A program made the translations under genes and the position numbers. DNA of 16,346 bases from Euryarchaeota archaeon UBA538 (GTDB taxonomy: Archaea > Thermoplasmatota > Poseidoniia > Poseidoniales > Thalassarchaeaceae): NCBI GenBank assembly GCA_002499325.1, contig DALC01000083.1:1-16346 (forward strand), written 5' to 3'. Positions 1-6,700 of this stretch are shown here, in pieces. Position 1 is the first letter of the stretch, and every line of letters starts with the position of its first letter. Below the pieces are notes generated by a model that had not been told where the DNA came from, ran no database searches, and saw only the letters and a program-made list of their open reading frames with translations.

Positions 1-522
1 TTTCCCTTCAGACCAAGAAAGGAGGTTTCTCTCTGAGCCCTTGGCATCTGGGCCTCTGATTAGACCAGCAACCTCCTTAGGATCTATGCCGTGATTCTCA
101 AGAATCTCGGGAACGCTTATTCTGTTCTGAATTGAAGAGTCTTCGCCATCCCTCAATACATCATAATCGCCAACAATTATTCCCTCTGTAATTGACATGT
201 GGTCTAAACCTCCTCTCTCGTGCAAGATATGCTCCAAAGTATGAGAATATGGCCCATGACCTACATCATGCAATAGGGCCGCAACGCTGACTGTATCAGT
301 CTCATAACTATCGAGTCCGAGAGACTCTGCCATCATACTAGAAACATGTGATACTCCGAGGGAGTGCTCAAAACGGGTATGGTGCGCTCCTGGGAATACC
401 AAATGTGCCAGTCCTAGTTGTTTGATATGGCTTAGCTTATTCATCTCGGGGGTTTTGAGAAGCTCCTCTCTGACTCCGTCAATCCTAAACTGTCCATGGA
501 TGGCGTCATTGATTGTTTTCAT
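1..522 (-). CDS. HD-domain phosphohydrolase (dNTPase/SAMHD1-like family), C-terminus cut by window edge
   Basis: The first 174 residues are present and the frame is open to base 1. The protein begins MKTINDAIHG, the usual opening of the COG1078-type HD phosphohydrolases. The metal-binding signature is clear: RFEH at residues 50-53 within the conserved context FPGAHHTRFEHSLG (44-56), and the HD doublet at H85-D86 followed by GHGPYSH. These match the His...His-Asp ligands of SAMHD1 and bacterial dGTPases; the last Asp ligand and the C-terminal domains lie outside the window. Known members hydrolyse dNTPs or other phosphorylated nucleotides in the cytoplasm; the substrate here cannot be told. 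The ATG at 522 is chosen because family similarity starts there; an in-frame ATG at 594 would add 24 unconserved residues. A perfect palindrome containing ATTAAT lies about 32-41 nt upstream and may be the TATA region. The gene is divergent from the ribbon-helix-helix regulator, which could control it. Confidence 0.9.
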   Translation of the reverse strand, partial: MKTINDAIHGQFRIDGVREELLKTPEMNKLSHIKQLGLAHLVFPGAHHTRFEHSLGVSHVSSMMAESLGLDSYETDTVSVAALLHDVGHGPYSHTLEHILHERGGLDHMSITEGIIVGDYDVLRDGEDSSIQNRISVPEILENHGIDPKEVAGLIRGPDAKGSERNLLSWSEGK

Positions 523-553
523 TGCAAGCCCGGTATACGCGAGAGTGTGCCCC

Positions 554-563
554 CCATTAATGG
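554..563 (-). promoter_or_regulatory. 10-bp perfect palindrome, possible TATA element of the HD gene
   Basis: CCATTAATGG is a perfect 10-bp palindrome. Its ATTAAT core sits about 35 nt upstream of the HD-protein ATG at 522, a suitable distance for an archaeal TATA box with a very short leader. It could equally be a binding site for the adjacent regulator. The assignment rests on position and composition only. Confidence 0.35.
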
Positions 564-601
564 AACTGCTGAGAGATAATACAATTAATTGCATTTCATT
601 T

Positions 602-619
602 GTATTTCATATGAGATAC
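602..619. promoter_or_regulatory. Inverted-repeat operator candidate between divergent HD and RHH genes
   Basis: GTATTTCATATGAGATAC is an 18-bp inverted repeat centred between bases 610 and 611 that matches its own complement at 16 of 18 positions. It lies directly upstream of the TATA-like ATTAATA at 621-627, about 46 bp before the regulator's ATG. In addition, the 11-mer ATACAATTAAT occurs twice in direct orientation, at 579-589 and 616-626, 37 bp apart. Ribbon-helix-helix proteins typically bind short palindromes or spaced half-sites in their own promoters, so autoregulation is the simplest reading. The role is inferred. Confidence 0.45.
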
Positions 620-620
620 A

Positions 621-627
621 ATTAATA
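621..627 (+). promoter_or_regulatory. TATA-like box of the ribbon-helix-helix gene
   Basis: ATTAATA is followed by a C-rich run (628-638) and lies about 40 nt upstream of the ATG at 665. This would place transcription start near 648-652 with a short leader. It overlaps the second copy of the 11-bp direct repeat, so a repressor bound there would block TBP. The call is by position and AT-richness only. Confidence 0.35.
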
Positions 628-664
628 CCCCCCTCCCCTTTCGACGGACAAGAAGGTAGCCAGT

Positions 665-1033
665 ATGTCCGGTCATAGCCCAATGATTTCGATGAGAATA
701 CCTGAAGATCATCTTCTGGAGCTAGATCAATTGGTTGGATTGGATGGAATGAGAAATCGATCTGATGTTATTCGAACTGCGATTAGAAAATACCTCTCTG
801 ATGAGCATCTCATTAGTGGCGACAAGGTGGAAGTTAACCTAGGACCAGATCTAAGTTCTAGGATGGAGGATTTCTGCAAGTTGCATGGTGAAAAACCTGA
901 CTCGGTTTTGAGGCAGGCCGCCAGGGAACATATCAGGAATGTTACACTTGAAGATACAAAAGTTACAGATTTAATTTATTCTAGAATGAATGAACTTAGA
1001 GAAAGAAGCAATGATGATTCAAACGCTATATGA
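665..1033 (+). CDS. Tandem ribbon-helix-helix (CopG-like) transcriptional regulator
   Basis: This is a 122-aa protein. Residues 7-44 form a classic ribbon-helix-helix unit: a short strand (ISMRIP), a first helix (EDHLLELDQLVGL) and a second helix starting RNRSDVIRTAIRKYL. Residues 55-91 repeat the same pattern: strand VEVNLG, helix DLSSRMEDFCKLHG, then KPDSVLRQAAREHIRN. The protein therefore looks like two RHH units in one chain, whereas ordinary CopG proteins carry one unit and must dimerise to make a DNA-binding ribbon. A charged C-terminal helix (about 95-117) follows. The ATG at 665 is used; M7 at 683 is a possible alternative. The AAGG at 652-655 upstream is only a weak ribosome site. 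It probably represses its own promoter and perhaps the divergent HD gene, judging from the palindrome between them. An antitoxin role is possible but no recognisable toxin is adjacent. Confidence 0.88.
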   Translation: MSGHSPMISMRIPEDHLLELDQLVGLDGMRNRSDVIRTAIRKYLSDEHLISGDKVEVNLGPDLSSRMEDFCKLHGEKPDSVLRQAAREHIRNVTLEDTKVTDLIYSRMNELRERSNDDSNAI

Positions 1034-1038
1034 GGCGA
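1031..1038 (+). promoter_or_regulatory. Shine-Dalgarno-like site before the 40-aa ORF
   Basis: TGAGGCGA matches the anti-SD complement GGAGGTGA at six of eight positions and lies five nucleotides before the ATG at 1044, the same spacing as the strong site of the giant gene. It begins with the stop codon of the ribbon-helix-helix gene. Part of it (from 1035) can pair with bases up to 1099 in a perfect 8-bp stem. Confidence 0.4.
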
Positions 1039-1043
1039 GGGAA

Positions 1044-1166
1044 ATGTGTGAGGACGGGATGCACGGAACCACCGCGGGGGGGCCTGATGGCTCCCTCGCA
1101 CCCAAATATAACGGTCTAAGGGGACTCAGGGACAGGGCCATGAAAGCTCTGGGAAACAGTTTCTAG
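1044..1166 (+). CDS. Putative small protein (40 aa), unrecognised
   Basis: This is a 40-codon ORF from ATG 1044 to TAG 1164-1166, starting 10 nt after the stop of the upstream regulator and ending 49 nt before the helicase ATG. It has a Shine-Dalgarno-like TGAGGCGA at good spacing. The product has a Gly/Asp-rich first half (MCEDGMHGTTAGGPDG) and a basic, possibly helical second half (GLRGLRDRAMKALG, residues 24-37). No family is recognised and there is no signal peptide or membrane segment. The region is more GC-rich than its neighbours, which could mean structured RNA instead. If translated, it would be an operon member between a DNA-binding regulator and a helicase, possibly a partner peptide or small toxin-like product, but that is a guess. 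Confidence rests only on the intact frame, spacing and upstream site. Confidence 0.45.
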   Translation: MCEDGMHGTTAGGPDGSLAPKYNGLRGLRDRAMKALGNSF

Positions 1167-1215
1167 GGATTAATGTCTACCCAATCTTCTTGGCCGTCCT
1201 TTTCACGGTAAAGCT

Positions 1216-3216
1216 ATGAGTGAGGGTGCCGTGGGTAAATCTGGCATATTTTTCGCTCATGAAGTAGCTAGGAAATCCCAGTACGAGATGATTTCAGATG
1301 GAATTGATACTCTTTCTGAGGGAGGATTCCTCCTAGCGGCCGCCCCGACTGGAATTGGAAAAACAGCGGCAGCGCTGGCTTCAGCCCTCCAAGCCTCATT
1401 TGATAATAATCTGGCGACTGAAAAACCGAAGATAATTTTCATGACTGGGAGGCAGTCTCAACATAGAATCGTAGTCGATACTGTTCGTCAGATTAACTCT
1501 AGGATACCAGAAGGCATTCCAAAAATAACTTTGATAGATATTATTGGCAGAGAAGGGATGTGCGAATATGTAGATCGTTCTACTGGAAAATGTAGTTGTG
1601 AAGGGGACGTAGTTGAAGAAACTCGTAAAGCTAGACGCTCAGACCTGAGAAAGAAGTTACTAGAAGAGCCTCGACATGTTGATTGGAGTGTAAAATATGG
1701 CAAATCCAGAAAAGTCTGTTCTTGGGCTACAGCCAGAATGGCGGCAGGGCACGCAGACATTCTTGTATGCGACTACAATCATGTTTTCGTGGAGAGGGTT
1801 AGGGAGGCTTCCCTGCCTGCGATGGGTATTGAGTTGGAAAACTCTATTCTAATTGTAGATGAAGCACACAACCTACCTGACAGGATTAGGAGTGGATTGG
1901 AGAGAAGAGTAACAGATGATGTCTTCAATAGGGCTTTGGATAATATAGCGGAATACAAGGGAAATTTAGAGAAGGCTAATTCAAATCTCGACTTGCCTGA
2001 ATCCGGACAGCTTAGAGATGTAAGGAATCTAGAGATGCAGGTTAAGTCCCTTCAGATCCCTATGATGAATTGGTTGAAAGAAAGGAAGAAGGAGAATGAA
2101 ATGACGAAGGGGGATGATATGAGAGTCCCTACTCAAGATTTCCTAGATGTATTTTCCAAAGCTACTGAAGGGGTTCTGGAGGAGGACGAGGGGGACGACA
2201 TATCCAGAATTTTGTTGATGATAAGGCGTTTATTCTCTGTGACAATAGACGAGGAAGAAGATTCAGAAGACGAGGAGCAGAATGATTGTACCAGAATAGC
2301 TGAAATGCTAGAAATTTGTATAAGGTTCAGAAACAGTTCCGCTTTGTCCCTGGTATTTGATGAACTTCTTGATAGCCCGCGTATTACTTGCCATCTTCTT
2401 GACCCAAGTGTAGTGGGGAAATCTGTGTTCGAGAGTTGCCGTGGATCGATTCTTATGTCTGGCACTCTCTTCCCTCCTATGATGTATTCAGAGATACTAG
2501 GCATACCGGCCAACAGGACTGTTTGCAAGGTATATTCATCGGACTTCCCAGTTGAGAATAGGCCAGTTCTGATCGCGAGTGATGTAACTAGTAAATTCAC
2601 AGAGCGTGAAAGAAGTATCCCCCTTATAGGGCAACATGTCAGAGCAGTTATTGAGAACACAGACGGAAATGTAGCCATCTTCGCGCCCAGCTACACTATG
2701 TTGGAAAGAATACATTCAGATTTCATAAATTTAGGATGGAATGGGGGTAGAGTAATTCTGAAGGAAGAGCAAAGAATGAGTAAGGGAAGAGTTGAATCTA
2801 TGGTTTCAAGACTCTATGAACAGAAACAAATGGGAGGAGCCGTAATCTTTGGAGTTCTAAATGGTAAGCTTTCTGAGGGTGTCGACTATTCTGATAATGT
2901 CCTTGATTCATTAGTTTGCATAGGCCTTCCACTTCCTCCTCCTAGTTCCAAACAGGATTCTTTGATAGATTACTTTACTAAGAAATTTGACAGAAATAGA
3001 GCTTGGAAGTATGCCAGCCTCCAACCTGCCGTCAATAGTGTTCTTCAAGCCCTTGGAAGACCGATAAGGAAGAAGGAAGATAGAGCAATAATTGTATTAC
3101 TAGAGAGTCGAATATTGGAACGCAGGGTGAGTGATTGTATGCCTTCAATGATGAAGATCCAAACCTCAAGTCCCTCCAGAACTGCAGAGAGAGTAAAGGC
3201 ATTCTTCGAGATCTAG
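1216..3216 (+). CDS. XPD/Rad3-family superfamily 2 DNA helicase with probable Fe-S cluster
   Basis: This 666-aa protein is the usual length for archaeal XPD. Motif I is APTGIGKT (43-50), motif II is DEAH (215-218), motif III is SGTLFP (415-420), motif V is near GKLSEGVDYSD (550-560), and motif VI is QALGRPIRK (611-619) with the arginine fingers R615 and R618. Cysteines C116, C126, C128 and C168 precede a segment ending ILVCDYNHVF, the layout of the XPD 4Fe-4S domain, although the central pair is C-x-C rather than the commoner C-x2-C. The Arch region holds unusually acidic stretches (about 321-329 and 345-357). Family members are ATP-dependent 5'-to-3' DNA helicases used in excision repair; DinG-type enzymes resolve R-loops and other structures. 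The ATG at 1216 begins just before the Q-like segment (H15...S21Q22Y23), so no longer start is needed. The following ORF lies 40 nt downstream and may be cotranscribed. Confidence 0.93.
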   Translation: MSEGAVGKSGIFFAHEVARKSQYEMISDGIDTLSEGGFLLAAAPTGIGKTAAALASALQASFDNNLATEKPKIIFMTGRQSQHRIVVDTVRQINSRIPEGIPKITLIDIIGREGMCEYVDRSTGKCSCEGDVVEETRKARRSDLRKKLLEEPRHVDWSVKYGKSRKVCSWATARMAAGHADILVCDYNHVFVERVREASLPAMGIELENSILIVDEAHNLPDRIRSGLERRVTDDVFNRALDNIAEYKGNLEKANSNLDLPESGQLRDVRNLEMQVKSLQIPMMNWLKERKKENEMTKGDDMRVPTQDFLDVFSKATEGVLEEDEGDDISRILLMIRRLFSVTIDEEEDSEDEEQNDCTRIAEMLEICIRFRNSSALSLVFDELLDSPRITCHLLDPSVVGKSVFESCRGSILMSGTLFPPMMYSEILGIPANRTVCKVYSSDFPVENRPVLIASDVTSKFTERERSIPLIGQHVRAVIENTDGNVAIFAPSYTMLERIHSDFINLGWNGGRVILKEEQRMSKGRVESMVSRLYEQKQMGGAVIFGVLNGKLSEGVDYSDNVLDSLVCIGLPLPPPSSKQDSLIDYFTKKFDRNRAWKYASLQPAVNSVLQALGRPIRKKEDRAIIVLLESRILERRVSDCMPSMMKIQTSSPSRTAERVKAFFEI

Positions 3217-3256
3217 TGAGCAATGGGTTCATGTCAGACCTTCTCTTCCACCCTTC

Positions 3257-3730
3257 ATGGAATGGGTCAGGGTTTCGATAGGGGAAGAGAAAAGTACCGA
3301 TCCTCCAATGCCCGCGCTTACAGGATCACACAATGGCTTGGACTCTGATGCCTCGACATCACACCGAAAATTCTTTTCAGATATTCCTCATATGACAGAA
3401 GTGATTGATAATCATGAAAGATCCACAAAAAAAGTATTGATTCCAGGAAATGACTCATTGGGCGGCTATGACTCGATCAAATTATTCGAGGAGCGAATAA
3501 CCGCAATTGGTGCTGATTCTCTGGGGGATGGATTAGAGATTCCTCTATCTAAAACTGTCAGAGAAGAGGTGCTTCTTCAAAGGGCGACTACTGAATCAGG
3601 GCAGTTAGTCAGGTTAGTTGCACCAGAAAAATTTGGAGGCAGGATAGAGTCATTCATGCTGCCAAATGGAACTACCTTGAATGAGGCCTACTGGGATGGA
3701 GATAGATTGAAGATAACCTTCAACTACTAA
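3257..3730 (+). CDS. Hypothetical protein (157 aa), C-terminus weakly resembling an Hsp20/CS-type beta sandwich
   Basis: No family is recognised with confidence. The first 60 residues are polar and low in hydrophobic content (STDPPMPALTGSHNG, residues 13-27) and are likely disordered. Residues 100-157 look like alternating beta strands: VREEVLLQRA, QLVRLVAPEKFGG, RIESFMLPNGTT and DGDRLKITFNY. This ends in the manner of the last strands of alpha-crystallin/CS domains, where a DG precedes a final L-x-I-x strand. That resemblance is by eye. There is no signal peptide or membrane segment, so the protein should be cytoplasmic. ATG 3257 is the first start after the helicase stop (40 nt gap, no visible promoter), suggesting cotranscription; M18 at 3308 is an alternative. 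Its TAA overlaps the TAG of the giant minus-strand gene tail to tail by 3 bp, so the two transcripts must run into each other. Confidence 0.7.
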   Translation: MEWVRVSIGEEKSTDPPMPALTGSHNGLDSDASTSHRKFFSDIPHMTEVIDNHERSTKKVLIPGNDSLGGYDSIKLFEERITAIGADSLGDGLEIPLSKTVREEVLLQRATTESGQLVRLVAPEKFGGRIESFMLPNGTTLNEAYWDGDRLKITFNY

Positions 3731-6700
3731 TCTTCGATTATTTTTCCTTTGGACCTTGATGGAACGTCTTCTAATTGATCGATTTCTTGTAATACCGAGT
3801 TGAGAGCCATTTGCGCGCTTTCCCTGTGTTGGTTACCCAGAACGTGACTTGAGTACCTCGCTTCTTCGAATATCCTATCCAGAGATAGTAAAGCCTGTTC
3901 GCTTATTGGAAGTGCACTTCTGATTGCCATTTCGAATTCTCTTACGGTTTCGAAATCTCTTCTGAGGAATCCCCTGCTCATTAGTATCTTGCAAAGTCCT
4001 TCATAGCAATTGAATATCGCTTCCCTAACCTCGTCTCCAGCGGCTAGAAGTTCTGCAGTGTAGCTAAAGACACCAGCTAACTCATCAATAGCGGCCTTCT
4101 TTCTGTTTCTTATGGTTACTACCAGAGCTGAAACCCCGATCATAAATGCCACCAGAAGAACTGAAATTATTGCGGGCCTCAATAGAGAGTCGGAAGCTTC
4201 TGCCTGATAGTTTATGCTGACTTCACTAAACTGAGCAAGTTGAGTGGCGTTGACCGGGTCAATAATATCCGAGTCAGAGCTAAACTCAATTTTCAACTCG
4301 CCCCAAAAATCCCTATCCCAGAATGAGTGGTCATCATGGAATGATTCGAACTGATAGTCAAAAATTCCATTCACATCAGTCATCCCAACGACAGTAAAAA
4401 GAGTATCCGTATCATTGGTTAATCTGGCAGTAATTGAGACTCCTTCGACAGGAGGTGCTCGATTATCATCAGAAGCAGTTACGTTGATTTTTCCAGAAAT
4501 CTTAGATTGTCCTCTCTCGATAAATATTCCATCAGGAATGAATACAAAGTCGACACTAACTAGAATCTGTAAGTCGAATTCAACTGATGCCCCATTAAGG
4601 AATCTCTCGGCATCTGGTTCTACATCTATAGTGAAGATAGAATTACCAGGAGGCATGTATGTCTTTGCATTGGAAGTGATGAGGAACTGTCCTGTGGCTT
4701 GGTCCCATGAAATAATTGCATTAGGCTCAAGAGAACCCTCCCAAAGGAGCGACATCTCCATCTCTTCCATTGTATTTCCGTCTCCTCCAATTTCTAGTAC
4801 TCTACCTCTGACCCTGATTGGCCTAGTTTCGTCACTTCTGACTACCTCATCAGAGATGAGGAGTATTTCCACATTGATATCCGCTCTTGAGAAAACAGTA
4901 GTATTTGTCGAGTCGGATAGATATAGTTCCTCTCCGTAGAAATGGACCGAAACTAGGTGATCTCCGCGAGATATCGAATATCCCAGTTCGTGCGTGAATG
5001 AGAAAGTCCCATCAACCCCAGTAGTCACCACTAGTATCTCAATGCCATCCAAAAGGAATGAGACTTCCCTATTCTCTAATCCCGGGGTACCGGGGGTGTC
5101 AGAATCATATAGCCTTCCAGAGAAGTTCCACGAACCGCCCCTTGTTGCTACGCTGTTCTCGACATTCAAGGTAATAGTAGTGTGATATGCAATTGTGAGA
5201 TTTGTTTCGACTGAGGTCTGCCTGTAGTAGCCTTGGTCGGGAGATATTACAGTTACTGGGTGGACCCCCACATCAAGGAATTCTGAAACAACCCAAGAAA
5301 GATGCCAACTACCATCTTCTTCGGTCACTGTGGTCCCTATCAATATGCCATCAACAAATATCTGTAGTGAGTGGTTGGAGAGCCAACCATCGGGAAGATT
5401 ATCCCTCACATCGCCCCTTAGATTCAGTACATCTCCAACCGCGACTGGGGTTGGATTTTCCACAGTCAGGGTTGTTGGAGAGAACACAGTGAAGATTGTT
5501 GTTGAGTTTGAGCCAAGAATGAATTCCTCACCCTGGAATAATAACATGACCTCCCTTGGTCCCAGAGGCATATCGGAGGGAACGGGGAAAAATAGACTGA
5601 ATGAGCCGTTTCCATCTACACTAAGTGATGTCAGCATTTGACCATTCATGTATGCGTCGAGGGTCCTATTTGGAAGAGGCCTTCCGGCTCCATCGGTCAA
5701 AATTCCTTCAATCAGTAACAGTTCATTTCTATCTATTTCTCCCTGAGGAGTAGTTAGGACCACCTGTGAAGTTTGCGTTACATTGAATGGAGAGGTAGTA
5801 ATTGAAGATAGGTAATACTCTGGATTCAGCGAGTCTCCTTGCCCCATCGGATCTACCCATGTAAAACCACCTAGGAACTCAATACTGAATGTATGCTGAC
5901 CATAGTCCATGTCAAGTGGAAGATCATATGTGATTTGCCATGCCCCAGATGTAGAGTTTGAAACGTCAATATACTGTGGACCTACATCAATTCCATCGAT
6001 GTGAAGATGGACCACTCCACCCTTCGGAGAGCCGTCCTCTACTAAAGGCGATCCGCGCTCATCTAAGAGTGTGCCACTGAATACCACTCGCTCCCCGGCT
6101 ACGGCAGAGCCAGAGATGTTTGACACCTCTATCACAGTTGGAGCTAGAATGATTATCCTAGTCCATGTTTGGTCTCCTGATAAGCCAGTAGTTCCATTGA
6201 TCCCGTCAAAAACTGCCGTCACAGTCATCGGCCCTGGATCCCTATTTGGATCGGTTGACAGATTCGTGTTGATCAGACCATTTGAATCTGTAAATCCTGA
6301 CCAAGTCTCGAGCCCATCCACTAGGATCTTGACCTCCACATTAGCGACATTCTCTCCAGCATTGTCCATTATAGAAATATTGAGATTTGTGGGGTCGCCT
6401 CTGATGGTTCTTGCATCGGGGTCCAAATCGGTTGGATCAATGATAGAAATCATTGAGAAGCCCCTACTATCGAAGGTTCCATTACTTGAGCTTGAGCTGT
6501 AGTAGTTCACAGTAGGAGTGTAAGTTGCTGAGATATTGTGGGCCCCTCTAGGGAATGTCATGTCCAAGAAAATCCTGGCTGACCAACTACCATCAGGATC
6601 CACAGCTCCCCCAGAAACAGTGAATCCAGTAGAAACATCGTCGATTAAGAAGGTCAGACTTGGTGAGAGTGGATTTCCTGATCTATCAACAATACCGCTT

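Noticed and set aside
520..594. Upstream in-frame ATG at 594 for the HD gene
   Set aside because: It would add 24 residues with no family resemblance, and the conserved MKTINDAIHG opening begins at 522.
422..625. Plus-strand 67-aa reading frame
   Set aside because: It lies antisense to the start of the HD gene and across the regulatory region; the minus-strand frame has strong HD motifs and the plus-strand product is unlike any family.
665..1166. Type II toxin-antitoxin pair formed by the RHH protein and the 40-aa ORF
   Set aside because: The small product has no toxin-like catalytic residues or membrane helix, and the RHH protein carries two DNA-binding units rather than an antitoxin tail; kept only as a remote possibility.
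1034..1215. SRP RNA or RNase P RNA in the GC-rich gap after the regulator
   Set aside because: The gap is too short and I see none of the conserved core motifs of either RNA; an open small frame explains most of it.
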